Shown here: piece by piece, positions 21,370-33,078 of the stretch
Numbering within the stretch: the stretch's first letter is position 1
Layout: every line of letters begins with the position of its first letter
Assembly (NCBI GenBank): GCA_026636295.1
Contig: CP089462.1
Span: 310,001 to 374,000 of the forward strand
Source of the DNA: Medakamo hakoo
Taxonomy: Eukaryota > Chlorophyta > Trebouxiophyceae > Coccomyxaceae
DNA: 64,000 bases
Direction of reading: 5' to 3'
The notes under the pieces: generated by a model
What the model was told of the DNA's origin: nothing
What the model saw: the letters and a program-made list of their open reading frames with translations, nothing else
Databases searched by the model: none
Position numbers and translations under genes: made by a program

Positions 21370-23304
21370 TCACTCGACGGGCGGCAGGACGGGCCCGCCC
21401 GGCCCGCCGCCGTCGGCCAGGTCGGCCATGATGGCGTCAAAGCCGAACGCGCCCTCCAGGTCGAGGTAGGAGGACCCGCCAGCGGCGGGCGGCCGTTGGC
21501 CCGGCTGGGGCGGAGCCACACCAGCAGCAGCAGCAGCAGCGGGTTGTTGCGCCTGTTGGCCGTTGGCGCCACCACCACCGCCGCCAACCGGCGCAACGCC
21601 CGACCCGTCGTACAGAGCGGCGGCGGCCGCGCTCACGCCCTCGCCGTACGCCCAGGCTGGCGGCGGGCCCGGCTCCACTGGGACGGGGATGGGGTACGCC
21701 AGGCCGGAGCCTAAGCCCGAGCCCAGGCCGGCGAACGCGGCGGGCGGCGGCCCCGGCGGCGGGCGGCGGCGCGGCGCGCCGCTCTCCCACCCGCCGCTCG
21801 ACGCCGTCGACGCGGCCGCCAAGCCGCCCGCGCCAAAAGCCATGGACCCGTCACGGCCACCACCAAACTCGGGCAAGCTCGCCCAGCCAGCCTGGTAGGG
21901 CGGGAGGTCGGTGAAGGCGGGCGGCGGCGGCGGCGCGGGCAGCGTGGACGCGTCGGAGAGGACGAAACGGGCGTTGCGCGCGACGGCGGCGGCCGTTTGT
22001 TTGGCGGACGTCCGGCCCAGCGGCAAGAAGGGCGGGCCCGGCTGGCGGGCGGGGGCGGCCCCGGCGGCGCGAGGCGCGCGCACGGTCAACGCCGGCCCGG
22101 GGACAAAGCCAGGGAAGCCGCCACTCTCGGCGGCGGCCGCCACGGCCGCGGCACCACCGCCACCGCCATCCGTCGCAAGCCAGGTGGGACCCCGCCCACT
22201 GCGGGGCGTCACGACCACCGCGTCCGGGCCCAGCCAGTCGAGCAGGGGCGCGCGCAAGGCCGCCCACAGCGCGTGCAAGGCGGAGCCGGGCGCGGCGCCG
22301 CGCGCCACGGCGTCCAGGCGGTCGTCCCACGACCCGCTCCCGTCCTCGGGCGCGGGCGCGGGCGTGGGCGCGCCCGGCGCGAGCGCCGCCCGGAATTCGC
22401 GGACCGCCCGCGCCACGCACGCGGCCGAGTCGGACGCGCGCAGGTTACGGCGCCAGGCGGACCGGCGCCCACGCCAGGCCTTGCGCACCGCGCCCCAGGG
22501 CACCGCTTCCTCGACGTCCAGGACGTCGGAGCGCAGGCGCCGCAGCGCCGCGCGCGCGGCTTCGGCCGAGACGCCGCCGGCCCGGCCGGCTGACGGACGG
22601 CCGGTCGTGGGCGAGGGCGGCGGCATGGACCCCCCGCCGATGTCTGCTTCGAACGCTTCCACTTTCACCGTCAGCGGCGGCGGCGACGGCGGGGACGGGT
22701 CGTCGGCCGCGGGGACAGCACCCGCCGCGGCGGGCACCGGCTCCGGCTCGGGCGGGGAGGGCGTGTGGTTGGCCGTCCCGCCGCCGCCCGTTGTGGTGGT
22801 TGGTCCCGAGCCGTCAGCGGGTGAGGGCGACGGACGGGTCGGGCGCGGCGGGTTCGGTTCCGTTTTGACAGCGGCCGTGGCTGGGCGCGGGTCGGCGGTC
22901 GTGGGGGTGGCAGCGACGGCGGCAGCCGCGACAGCGGCCAGAGGCACCTCGTCCGTATCGGACGTGGCGCGGCGGGAGGCGGACCGCGGACGACCACCGC
23001 CAGTGCTGGCAGAGGTTTTGGGCGCCTTGCGCGGCGTCGTGGGCGGCGGCGATTTCCCGCCACGACGCGCGCCAGCGGCAGCCGACGCGGGGCGCTTGGC
23101 CTTCACGGCGGGCGCGGCCGGTACGGCGGCGGCCGTGCCGGTGGATTTAATGGCGGCGGCCGCCGCGATGGCAGCGGACCGTTTGGGCGGGTGGCCGTCG
23201 TCGGACGCGCCCGCGCGGGTGGAGCGTGGCGTCGTGGCTGCCGCGCCGCCGCCGCCGCCAGCCTGGGCGGCCGTGCCGGGCGGCTGGGCCGTCATAGCGG
23301 CCAT
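21370..23304 (-). CDS. Orphan proline/alanine-rich protein, possibly nuclear
   Basis: I do not recognise this gene. It encodes 644 residues in one exon, starting at the first in-frame ATG (MAAMTAQPPG); the frame is open further upstream but without ATG. The first 260 residues are low-complexity Ala/Pro/Thr with basic patches (AVKAKRPASAAAGARRGGKS), suggesting nuclear targeting. A more ordered segment follows: AARAALRRLRSDVLDVEEAV, then WRRNLRASDSAACVARAVRE and ALHALWAALRAPLLDWLG. The W-R-x-N-L, then S, then V-x-E-F rhythm vaguely recalls helical repeats of DDT/WHIM-type chromatin proteins, but this is weak. The C-terminus is rich in Gly, Pro and Gln. It is divergent with glycyl-tRNA synthetase. 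Confidence 0.6.
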   Translation of the reverse strand: MAAMTAQPPGTAAQAGGGGGAAATTPRSTRAGASDDGHPPKRSAAIAAAAAIKSTGTAAAVPAAPAVKAKRPASAAAGARRGGKSPPPTTPRKAPKTSASTGGGRPRSASRRATSDTDEVPLAAVAAAAVAATPTTADPRPATAAVKTEPNPPRPTRPSPSPADGSGPTTTTGGGGTANHTPSPPEPEPVPAAAGAVPAADDPSPPSPPPLTVKVEAFEADIGGGSMPPPSPTTGRPSAGRAGGVSAEAARAALRRLRSDVLDVEEAVPWGAVRKAWRGRRSAWRRNLRASDSAACVARAVREFRAALAPGAPTPAPAPEDGSGSWDDRLDAVARGAAPGSALHALWAALRAPLLDWLGPDAVVVTPRSGRGPTWLATDGGGGGAAAVAAAAESGGFPGFVPGPALTVRAPRAAGAAPARQPGPPFLPLGRTSAKQTAAAVARNARFVLSDASTLPAPPPPPAFTDLPPYQAGWASLPEFGGGRDGSMAFGAGGLAAASTASSGGWESGAPRRRPPPGPPPAAFAGLGSGLGSGLAYPIPVPVEPGPPPAWAYGEGVSAAAAALYDGSGVAPVGGGGGGANGQQAQQPAAAAAAGVAPPQPGQRPPAAGGSSYLDLEGAFGFDAIMADLADGGGPGGPVLPPVE

Positions 23305-24182
23305 CGCGTGCGGACCGCGCCCGGCCTCCCCGGTCTCAGGGCCGGGCAGGGGTGGACCCGGTGACGCGGGCGTCGTGGAAGGTGGGAGGAAGGACGCGGA
23401 GGGTGGGGCGCTCTCCGTCGGCTTGTTGCGCCCTGTTCGCTGGATGGGTGGTGAGGTGGTCCGTGAGTTGTTCCAGCCTGGACGGTCGAACGCGGCAGCA
23501 GCGCACGCGCAGTGGCGTGCACGGCAAGCCCGCCAACCCGGCCGCCCTCCCCTTCCTTCCGCTTCCAGCGACTGGGCAGGCGTGCGCAGGTGCCGTGCGT
23601 AACAGTCGCGCCGCCAGGAGGAACGCGCACCTTGACGAGGCGGTGCTTTGTGGTGTGCTCTGGACGACGAAAAGCAGATGCGAACGCTGCGTGCTCCGCC
23701 GCAGCGTCGAGCGCCAGCACGCGCGGCGGGAAGGTGGTGACGCGCGTGAAGCGTGGAACGCCGGCAATCAGCGGTCAGCGCACGCCAACGGCTACAGCCA
23801 ATGCGGGCCTTGACTCCCAGAGGGGCGGGCAGGCCTGGCAACGCAGTGCACCCCCGCCGAAGGCTCGACAAAAGGGCAAAGCGAGCACACTGTCCGCGCG
23901 CGGCGAATGGGGGCCGACGGCTTTTGGGGCGCCGCAGTGCGGACGGTGGCGGAGGTTGGTTGGATCCGCCCTGCCTCGGATGGGGTGAGTCGAGAGGTTG
24001 CCGTCCACTGGGGCGGGTGGTGGGCCAGGAGGACGAGTGCTGCCCTCCGGTTCCTGAGGGGCGCTGCGCAGCGAGTCTCCCGCGCGAGAGAAAAAACAGA
24101 GTGGCTCCTCGCCGCACGGCCGACCGCCGGCTCGCACTCACCAATCCTCGCCCCCCCACTCAAAACGCCACCGCCCACCACC
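23305..24182. promoter_or_regulatory. Divergent spacer between orphan gene and glycyl-tRNA synthetase
   Basis: This 878-bp region lies between two outward start codons and should hold both promoters and 5' leaders. It is less GC-biased than the flanking genes. Open frames cross it, but none has an ATG-initiated, family-like product. A non-coding 5' exon of either gene could be hidden here. Confidence 0.5.
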
Positions 24183-26713
24183 ATGGCGACGATCACCCCA
24201 GACGTCGCCGCCCTGACGACTGCCGTTGAGCAGGCCCAAGCGGCCGTCACGCGCCAGGGCGACAACGTGCGCGCCCTGAAAGCCGCCCTGAAGGAGGGCG
24301 GCGCCGACCAGGTCAGTCGTCGGGCCACTCTCTCTGCGCGCGTGCCCCGTGTTGCAGCCGGATCGGCCGCCCACGCCCCACGCACAGCCCGCCCGCCTCG
24401 ATGCGCACGCACGTGACCCGGGCTGAGACACGTGCTGACGTTCTATCGAGGCGGTGGGAGCGGTCCACAGGATCCGTGTGACGACCTGTGCGCGGCGTGT
24501 TGGTGCGACGCCGGCCGGCCGCGCGCGCTCTCTGTGCGCTCCCTCCCTACCCGCGCCCCCTCAAACACTCACGCGCCCCGCCACCCATTGCCGCGCCCCT
24601 CCTCCACGCACCAGGCCGCCGTCGACGCCGAGATCGAGCGCCTGAAAAACCTGAAACTGGACGCGGAAGCCGCCCAAAAGGCGTTGGAAGCCGTCGCCGG
24701 CCGGTCCTCCTCGTCGTCGGCCGAAGCCTTCCGCGCGGCCGTGGCCAACGCCCTGGAGCGCCGCCTGTTCTACCTGCCGTCGTTCAAGATCTACAACGCC
24801 GTCTCCGGCTTCTACGACTACGGGCCGCCGGGCTGCGCGGTGAAGGCCAACCTGACGGCCGCGTGGCGGGCGCACTTTGTGCTGGAGGAGGGCATGCTGG
24901 AAGTCGAGTGCCCGGCCGTCACGCCGGAGCCCGTCCTCAAAGCGTCCGGCCACGTCGACCGGTTCACAGACTTCATGGTGGCCGACACCGTGACGGGCGA
25001 CTGCCACCGCGCCGACCACCTGCTGGAAGCCGTCCTGCAAAAGGCCATCGACGACCCGGCCAGCGGCCTGACGGACCACCAGCGCCGGGAAGCGGTCGAG
25101 CTGAAGGCGACGATTGAGGAACTGACGGCCGACGGCCTGGGCGACGCGCTGGCCCGGTACGGCGTCACCGCGCCCGACACGGGCAATCCGCTGACGAGCC
25201 CGTACGCCTTCAACCTGATGTTCAAGACGTCCATCGGCCCGCGCGGCGACCAGGTCGGCTACCTGCGCCCCGAGACCGCGCAGGGCATCTTCGTCAACTT
25301 CAAAGACCTCCTGTACTACAACGGCAACCGCCTGCCCTTCGCCGCCGCCCAGATCGGCCAGTCGTACCGCAACGAGATCAACCCGCGCCAGGGCCTGCTG
25401 CGCGTGCGCGAGTTCACGCAGGCCGAGATCGAACATTTCTGCAACCCGGCCGAGAAGGACCACCCGAAGTTCGCGGGCGTGGCGCACTTGGCGCCCATGC
25501 TGTTTTCGCGCGCCCTGCAAATGGGCGAGGCCAAGGTCGCGGAACCCATGGAGCTGGGCGCCGCGGTCAAGGACGGCATCATCGCCAACGAGACGCTCGC
25601 CTACTTCATCGGGCGCACGTTCCAGTTCTTCACGTCGGTCGGCATCAGCCCGGACAAGCTGCGCTTCCGCCAGCACCTGGTCCACGAGATGGCGCACTAC
25701 GCGGAAGACTGCTGGGACGCGGAGGTGCACACGACCTACGGCTGGGTCGAGTGCGCGGGCCTGGCCGACCGCAGCGCGTACGACCTGACGGCGCACGCGG
25801 CGCACGCCAAGTGTGACATGCGCGCGTTTGAAAAGTACGACGAACCCGTCGTGGTGCAGGCCCTGAAAGCCGTGCCGGACCGCAAAGCCATTGGCATGGC
25901 GTTCAAAAAGGACGCCAAAGCCATCACGGACGCGCTGGCGGCCCTGGAACGGCCGGACGCGGAAGCGATGCGGGACGCGCTGGCCGCGTCGGGCGAAGCG
26001 CCGCTGCAGCTGGGCTGCTCCGGCCCGGCGGTCACGCTCAAGGCCGAGCACGTCAAGTTTGAGGAGAAGGAAGAAAAGGTGTCGGGCAAGTACTTCACGC
26101 CGTCCGTCATCGAGCCCTCGTTCGGCATCGGGTGCGTTGCAGAGGGAGTGACCGGCGGGGAGGGAACGCCACCACAGCGGCAGGGGCAGCTCGAGAGGCG
26201 GTCGCCCCCCGTCCCACCCCGTCCCACCCCCCCTCCCTCACGTCCTCCCCCTCCACAACAACCAACAGCCGCATCATCTACTGCATGTTTGAGCACACCT
26301 ACTACGCCCGGGACGGCGACGACAAGCGGTCCGTCTTCAGGTTCAGCCCGGCCATCGCGCCCGTCAAGGCGACGGTCTTCCCACTGCTGGCGCGCGCGGA
26401 GATGCGCGCGGCCGCGACGGCCCTCGCGGCCGACATCACGGCCGCCGGCGTGTCCAACATCGTGGACACGACGGCCACCACCATTGGCCGCCGCTACGCG
26501 CGCACGGACGAGATCGGCGTGCCGTTCGGCGTGACGGTCGACGGCCAGACGGCGGAGGACGGCACGGCCACGGTGCGGGAGCGCGACTCCATGGCCCAGG
26601 TCCGCGTCCCGACGGCCGAACTGCCGGCGCTGTTGAAGGCGCTGGTCGACGGCAAGGAGACGTGGGACGCGGTGGCGGCGCGGTACCCGGCCCAGGAGCC
26701 GCCGAAAGAGTGA
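24183..26713 (+). CDS. GARS: Glycyl-tRNA synthetase with N-terminal WHEP domain
   Basis: Three exons, 24183-24311, 24615-26131 and 26269-26713, give 696 residues. Donors are GTCAGT and GTGCGT, and frame is kept. The WHEP domain (VRALKAALKEGGADQ joined to AAVDAEIERLKNLKLDAEAA) spans intron 1, which confirms that junction. Class II motif 2 is SYRNEINPRQGLLRVREF (about 292-309). Motif 3, EPSFGIGRIIYC (about 544-555), is split by intron 2 and reads correctly only when spliced. The C-terminal anticodon-binding domain carries FGVTVDGQT. The enzyme joins glycine to tRNA-Gly in the cytosol and perhaps in an organelle. It is the eukaryotic alpha2 type and of usual length. Confidence 0.96.
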
Positions 26714-26903
26714 ACATTCTGGGTGTGGGCATGGGGAAGAGTCCGTGGTTGTGTGTGTGTGTCCTGCTGCTGCGTGTGTTGCGTGAGGGAGACTGGAAAA
26801 AACATGGAGGGAGGGGGAGAGGGGGAGTGTCGGGGAAACACAGTGAAAAACCAGGAAGCGATTCAAAAAACACAAGGGCGGAGGCTTTGCCGTCTGCCTT
26901 ACC

Positions 26904-29900
26904 ATGGCCGGCCCGGACCCCGACATCCGTGGCTTGTTGGCGTGGGCGGCGGAAAAGGTGCGTGACGCGAGGGAAGGGCTGCTGGCGGCGGCCATCACGC
27001 ATCGACTCGGCCTGTACTAGGCCTCGCATTGACCGAAAACAAAACACACCACACACTCGACACCAGGGCGTCGTCCTCCACCCGTCCCTGGAAGTGCGAG
27101 GCCGCACACTGACGGCGGTGGCTGAGATCCAGCCCGGAGGTGAGTGCTAGATAGGGGGGCAAGGGCGGGATGGCCGCCAGGCGCCGCTTTTCTCACGCCG
27201 CTCGTCCCCTCCTCGCAGTCGCCATCACCATCCCGTCGCCCTGCCTCCTCACGGCCGCCCTCGCGCCGACCCACCGCGACTACGGCCCCCACTTTCCGGC
27301 CGGCCTCCCGGACAGGGATGCGCTGTGCTTGGTCCTCCTGGCAGAAGCGTGCGCGGGCGGCGCAAGCCCGTGGGCGCCCTACATCGCGTCCCTGCCGCGG
27401 ACCTACTCCGACCCGACCTGGTGGTGCGTCGACGACGCGTCGCTCCTGTCCGGCTCCCGCCTGGGCGCGTCCGCGGACGCCGCCTGGGCGCACGTGCTGC
27501 GGCTCACAGCCGCGGCCAACGCCCTAGAAGCAGCCAGGCTGGCCGCTGGCGCTGGCCCAGGCCCGCTGTCCGACGCGGCCGTCCGCGCGGGCGACCCGGC
27601 CATCCCCCAGCTCGAGGCCGTCGCCGCGGCGCGCGGGTGGACTGGCACGCCCGGCGCCTCGCCGTGGGGCCTGTCACCCGCTGGCGCGGCGTGGGCGCGG
27701 TCCACCGTCTGGTCGCGCGCCTTCAACCTGCCGCCTGTGGGCAGCGGGGCGGCGGCGCTGCTGCCCGTCGCCGACTTGATGGACCACGACCCGTCCGCCG
27801 CGGTCGCGTGGTGGATGGAGGGCGGCGACGGCGGCGGCAGCACGCCCGACACCTTTACCTGGGCCGCCCGGGCGCCCGTGGCGGCCGGCTCCCCGCTCAT
27901 GATGAATTACAGCCCCTTCAAATCGACGGAGGAGCTCATTGCGGGGTACGGCTTTGCACTGCCATCCAACCCGGCCGACTTTTTCCACGTGTCGCTGGGC
28001 GTGAAGGGACGCGACACGGGCGCGGCCGCGCGCGCGGCGGCCCTCCTCCGGTCCGCCGGCCTGCCGCGCGACGTGTTCATGCGGGCGGCCGACCCTCTGC
28101 CCCGGTCTGCCCTGGCCGCGGCGGCGGTGCTGCTGGCCGACCCGGCTTTTGCGGCTGGCCTGGAGGCCGCGCTGGGCGGGTGTGGGCCGCCGCCGGCGGC
28201 CAGCAGTCCGCCGCGCAGCCCGCCCACGGCCGTGGAGGTCGGCCCGCGCCCGCCGCCGGACCTCCCCACGGACCCCCCACGCGTCCGTGGAGCCTGTGAC
28301 CTGGGCTTGCCCGCTCCACCCGCTACCCAGCTGGCGGCTGTCAAATCGCTGCGGGCCGCCCTGCGCGCACGGGTGGGCCAGCTGGGGGGAGGCGGGCGTG
28401 GAGGCGGGAGTGCCAGCGCGGCGGGGCTGAGGGCCGCGGCCGCGGAGGATGACGCCGCGTCAGCGTCGGCGTCAGCGGCGGGCAGGCGCCACGCGGCCAT
28501 GGCACATGCATACCTCGCTGGTCAACGCCGCTTAGCGGCTGCGGCGTTGGAGCGCCTCGAAGGCTGGGCGGCGGCCGTCGTCGCGGCTGGCGCCGAAGCG
28601 GCCGCCGACCTGGGGCTGGTCGAGTCGACCAGCACAGGTGGTGAGGCGTGCGCCGAGGTCGGCGCCGCCGCCGCGCCGGGATCCAGCCTGGCGCCGCGGT
28701 GGGGCTGGGGCCTGCACACGCGGGACAGCCCCACGCCGGCGGGAACCGTGCTCGTGGACGTCCCAGCGGCGGAGGTCGTGCGCTTTGCGGACCGGGAGGC
28801 TGCGGTCGCCGCGCTCGCGGCCGCGGCCGCGGGCCTGGGCCTGGTGCCGCCCGGCGCGCCTCCTCCGCCCGACCCAGCCTGCCCACCGGAGCTCGCCCGG
28901 CGCTTGTTATCGGCCGTCCCGCCCCCCGTGCCCGTGACCGTGCTGATGGGCGGCCCCGAAGCGGGCGCGGCTGGAGGCCTGGACGGCACGCCCGCAGGCG
29001 ACGCGCTGTCGGCTGAGCTCGAAGAAGCGAGCGCGGGCGGCCCGGCCGCCACCCTGGCCCGGGCCTGGGCGGGCGCGGTCGTCGACCGAGCTGCCTGGCC
29101 CGGTCCCGGCGGGAGTGGGGTCGCGCTTGTGCCGGTGGCGTGGAGCGTGCCGCCTGCCGTGCGAGGGGTGGCGGCCGACCTCGAGTGGAACGAGGCTAGT
29201 AGCGGCGCGCGGCTCGTCGCCGCGTGCGCTTTACCGCCCTCCACCACGCTCTGCCGAGCGCTGGAGCTGCCGTCCATGGTGGCAGGAGACGTGGTGACTG
29301 ACTTTGGCCCGTCCGCCCTCGCCCTCTTGGGCGCCCCCCTCGAAAACGCCCTCCACCTGACGCTCGGCGGCCCGTGCCCGGCCCTCCAAGCCTTTGAAGT
29401 CGACGTCGCGCCAGACGAGCCGCCGGGCGGGCCCGTCACGACACTCTTAGATGCGGCTGGCTTGGGTGGGCCGCACTGGTTGGCGGCGGGGCCCACTGCC
29501 GCCGGGCGTGCGCGGAGGCTGGTGGCGGCCCTGGCGGTGATGGGAGGCGGGGCGGGAGTGGTGGAGGGCGCCGGCGCCGCCCGCCTGTGTGCAGCACGCA
29601 CAGCCGCGGCCGCCGCCTGGGCGTCCGCGCCCGAGTCCGGGCGTGATGACGCGGTCAAAGCCGACGCGGCTGCTGACGCCGAGGCTCGTGCCTTTGTGGC
29701 GGCACTGCTGTCCCGGCCGGAAGTCGCAGCGGCCGCGGCCCGCGCCGCGCGCGCAGTCTTGGCGGGCGAGCGGGCAGCGCTGGTGGCGGAGGGCGCGGGC
29801 GGCGGGGGTGACGCCGCCGCGAAGGGTGCCGCGCTCTACAGAGCTGGCTTGGTGGCAGCATTAGACGCGGCGCTTGAGGAAGTCGGCGCCGCGCTCAAGG

Positions 29901-29968
29901 AGGCGAAGCGAGCGGGCGGGGCGGATGGGAAGAGGCAGGCAAAGAAGAAAGCAAAGCGAAACATGTAG
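26904..29968 (+). CDS. Rubisco LSMT/SETD-type SET protein with two SET-like modules
   Basis: Three exons, 26904-26957, 27067-27139 and 27219-29968, give 958 residues (donors GTGCGT and GTGAGT). Module 1 is a SET domain with LLPVADLMDHDPS (about 223-235) and MMNYSPFKSTEELIAGYGF (about 272), followed by NPADFFHVSLG. A helical region resembling the Rubisco LSMT substrate-binding domain comes next (to about 500). Module 2 (about 530-930) repeats the plan in decayed form: WGWGLHTRDSPTPAGTVLVD, then AADLEWNEASSGARLVAA, then TDFGPSALALLGAPLENALH. It lacks the Asn-His and Tyr signatures. The C-terminus is basic (KRQAKKKAKRN). Such proteins methylate lysines on plastid or cytosolic proteins; the substrate is unknown. 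No clear transit peptide is seen. Confidence 0.85.
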
Positions 29969-30579
29969 CTATCACCCAAAACCTGAAAACGCAACACGCG
30001 CGCACGCTTCGACATTTTTTACAACTAGCTTGAGGGCGCGGCCACGGAATTGTAGGGCGCGCAGGTTCGGGCGGGGCGGTTCAGGCGGCGGCGGTCGTTG
30101 GGGTCGCGGAAAAGAAAGGGGCTGTCGGGTGGAAACACAAACGAGGAAAAGGGCGGTGGCTGCTGGTGGGGGGGGGAGGGAGAGGGAAAAAACTGTCCGC
30201 CACAAAATTGGTGGCGGGAGTGCCGGCAGGGGGCATCGACGGCAGCAGGCGCGCACACAAGGAAAAGAGGGTGTGAGGGGAAGGAGTGTGCGCGGCCCTC
30301 CGCCGGGCTGCCTAGCCGCATGAAAACGAAAATTAAGACGAGAAACGAGAAACGACCAACGAAAAAAAAATGAAAGGGGCGTGCGCCAGGTTGAATCCTG
30401 GCCGCAGGCATTTTTTTCCCTTCCCGCCTCTCAAAAAGGGTGTGTGCCCGCGCACACGCAAAAACGGTTAGAGGGAGTCCCGCCAATGCGCGGAGACGCT
30501 CCCACCTGTGGCCCTGTGGCCACGTCGACGACAAAAAAGAGCGGCGGGAGGGGGCAGGCGGCAGCCGCCCTCCTCCTTC
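29969..30579. other. Convergent 3' region, no gene seen
   Basis: This 611-bp spacer lies between the SET gene stop (+) and the PP2C stop (-). It is comparatively A-rich (for example 30320-30375), with a short inverted repeat GCCAGG/CCTGGC at 30385-30402 followed by a T run at 30410-30417. I found no complete tRNA or other RNA gene. Confidence 0.5.
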
Positions 30580-32673
30580 TCATTCCACCACCTCCAAAAA
30601 CGCGACGACGGCCGTGCAGTCGTCGGCCGCGCCGGCTTCGGCCGCCTCCCACTGGCCGCGCGCCACGCGGACCAGGGCCGCCGCCGCGTCCGCGGGGGAG
30701 CCGCCCGCGCCCGCGACGGCGTGCACCGTCGCCATGATGGCGTCGTTGGACCAAAACTCGTGGACGCCGTCGGACAGGAGGACGAGGTAGCGGTCGCCCC
30801 GCTCCAGGCGGCGCGCGCCCGTCTCGGCCCGGGCCGTCACGCCCGCCGCGGCCGCGACCGTGTCGCCCAACGCCCGGGTCATGCACAGGCCGGGCGCGTC
30901 CGCGTGCGGCAGCCACACGCGCAGGGGGCCCACCGGCGCGCCGCAGTGCGTGTACGACCCGATGCGGCCGCGGTGCGCCAAAATGCGGCGGGCCTCGTCC
31001 GGGCGGCCGGGCGTGTGGTCGTCCGTCAGGGCCAGGGCCGGGAGCAGGGCGCCGGGGGACGCCGCGTCGTCGACCGCGGGGTCCAGCCGCCCCAGCAGGA
31101 TGCGGGAGTCGCCGACGTGGGCGAGGGCCAGGCCGTCGGCGTCCAGGGCGGCGAGCGCGGCGGTCGAGCCCGAGAGCGTGCAGTCGATGCCGGGCGCCGC
31201 CAGCACGCACGCGTGCGCGCGGGCCAGGGCGGCGTCGAGGGCGAGGACGCCTCCCGCGGCGCGGGAAGGGCGGGAGGAGACGGCGGTCGGGCGGTGGCGG
31301 CCGTGGTGGTGGTGGTGCGGCAGGGCGGCACGGCCGTCGCCGCCGCCCGCGGCCGCGGCCCCCGCGTCGGACGCCAGCGATGGCAGCGACCCGGACGCGG
31401 ACGTCCCGCCCGCCTCCGTCGTCCCGTCGGACCCGCCAGAGCCGGAGGCGAGTGGAGTGCCCGCCCCGCCCGACGACGCGTCTTCGTCGTCGTCCTCGGT
31501 GGAGGAGGGTGGCTCCGCGGCCGGGCCGCCGTCGCAGTGCCAGGCGGGCGGCGGCCCCCCGGCCCCAGACCCGCGCCGCTTGGCGACGTCGGCCGACGGC
31601 GGCCCGCGCACGCCCGGCCACCCGCCGCCGGGCGCGCCCGCTTCTTTGGCCTTGGCCAGGCCGCCGGCGGACGCGCCCGCGTCGGACCGGCCCAGGCCGG
31701 CGTCGGCGGCGAGGCGGGGGAGGCGGGACGCCGCGGCCGCGGCCACGCGGCCGCCGTCGACGCCGTGGCCGTCCAGGACGCCCAGGAGGAGAGAGGCGCC
31801 GCCGCCCGCGTTTTCGTGGGCGATCCACGCGTCCTGGTTGGCCTTGGCGGGGCCGGGCCCCGTCGGCGGACCGGTCGGCGGGCGCGGGTCGCAGCCCGCG
31901 AGCGACGCGGCGGCGTATGTGACGCGGACGCGGGGGGGGGCGCGTCCGCCGCCGGCGCCGTCCGCCGGCGCCGTCAGCACCAGTTCAAAAGTGCGGGGAG
32001 CGGCGCCGGAGTCGCCCGCCGTCGTCGGGCTGGTGGAGAAGTCGGTGGACGCGATGCCGCCTAGGAGGAGGGAGGGAGGGAGGAGGGAGGGGTGAGGGAG
32101 GGAGGGAGGGGTGTGAGAGCCCGCAAGCGGAGAAGCCCGCGAGCTGGGAGAGGGAGGCGCTTCCGCACCCCCCACCCCCGCGCTTTTTGACACGGGCGCG
32201 CCCGCGCGGCGGGGTCGCGGCCGGGCTGGCGCCCCAAGCCATCACCCCCACACGAACGCACGTTCGCCCAGCTTGGCTGCGGCGGCGGTCAGTGGGTCGT
32301 CGACCGGCGGCGCGCTGGTGGGTTGGGAGGGGCGTGTGGTTGTGAGGGGCGGTGCGGCATTCAGGCACAGGGTGGAGGAGAGCCGCCGGCGCGGGCGGGC
32401 CAGGGTTGCGGACCGCTGGCCTGCAATGCCGCTGCGCGATAGGCATGTCCGAACGGCGGGCCACCCATTGACATGGAAAATGTGGGGTGGGGTGGGGGCG
32501 GCGGCCCACCGGCGGCGGCGCGGGGCCGGCGGCAGCGAGGGCCCGCGAGGAAACGCAGACGCTTTCGTCGCAAAGACTCGGCCCCGCCCGCGGCCGGGGC
32601 AGCCCGCCCGCCCGCCCAACCCGTGCCCCAAGGCATCCACGCACCTGGCCACATCGCCGGCCGGGGCAAACAT
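30580..32673 (-). CDS. PP2C-family protein phosphatase
   Basis: Three exons, 32645-32673, 32262-32314 and 30580-32060, give 520 residues; both donors are GTGCGT. The small 5' exons are inferred from phase and donor/acceptor fit (MFAPAGDVA, then SAPPVDDPLTAAAAKLGER). The PP2C core is clear: ANQDAW (about 100), LLGVLDGHG (about 120), SGSTAA, LAHVGDSRILLGR, LTDDHTPGRPDE, MTRALGD, LVLLSDGVHEFWSN (about 455) and ADDCTAVVAF near the C-terminus. The metal-binding aspartates are present. A glycine/serine/acidic insert of about 150 residues, including a run of five histidines, splits the domain after DGHG. PP2C enzymes remove phosphate from Ser/Thr using Mn or Mg; the target here is unknown. Confidence 0.9.
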
Positions 32674-33004
32674 GAGGAGGTGGGCGGGCGCGGCGCCCGT
32701 GCGCGAGGGAGGAGGAAAGACAGAAAAGCTGCCGGGGAGGGGGGAGTGGGGTGCGGCAGACTGGAAAAGCGACGGGCAGCGCGGTGCTCTTTTTTTTAAA
32801 GTGAACACACGACTTTTTTACACACGCGCGCCCGCGCGCCGGCGCGCACGCACGGGGAGGGGGCGCGCGCACACCCCGGACACCGAAGCAGCAAACTATG
32901 GAAAACCGCCGGCCATGCGACCTAAAAACAGCCGGCGGCGGTGGGGCTCTGTGGGAGGGGGGGCTCTGTGCCAGCAGCACGCAGGAGGGGGCGCGGGTCG
33001 GGAA

Positions 33005-33032
33005 GGAAAAACCTTCCCTCGAAGGTTTTTCC
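33005..33032. repeat. Perfect 12-bp stem-loop 1
   Basis: Arms GGAAAAACCTTC and GAAGGTTTTTCC pair perfectly around the loop CCTC. It lies about 90-115 bases behind the SCP2 stop codon, so it should be in that gene's 3' UTR or just past it. Confidence 0.9.
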
Positions 33033-33048
33033 CTCGAAAACCTTCGAG
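33033..33048. repeat. 6-bp stem-loop 2
   Basis: CTCGAA and TTCGAG pair around the loop AACC, immediately next to stem-loop 1. The two share the CTTCGAG/CTCGAAG sequence in alternating orientation. Confidence 0.8.
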
Positions 33049-33052
33049 TGTT

Positions 33053-33073
33053 GACCGCTCTAAAAAGAGCGGT

Positions 33074-33074
<1 letters not shown>
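33053..33074. repeat. Perfect 9-bp stem-loop 3
   Basis: GACCGCTCT and AGAGCGGTC pair around the loop AAAA. It is four bases from stem-loop 2 and five bases from the poly-C tract. Confidence 0.9.

Positions 33075-33078
<4 letters not shown>

Noticed and set aside
30385-30417. A T-arm-like hairpin followed by a T run, as in a Pol III RNA gene
   Set aside because: The loop is one base short of a T-loop, no A box or acceptor stem can be built around it, and the flanks are A-rich UTR sequence.
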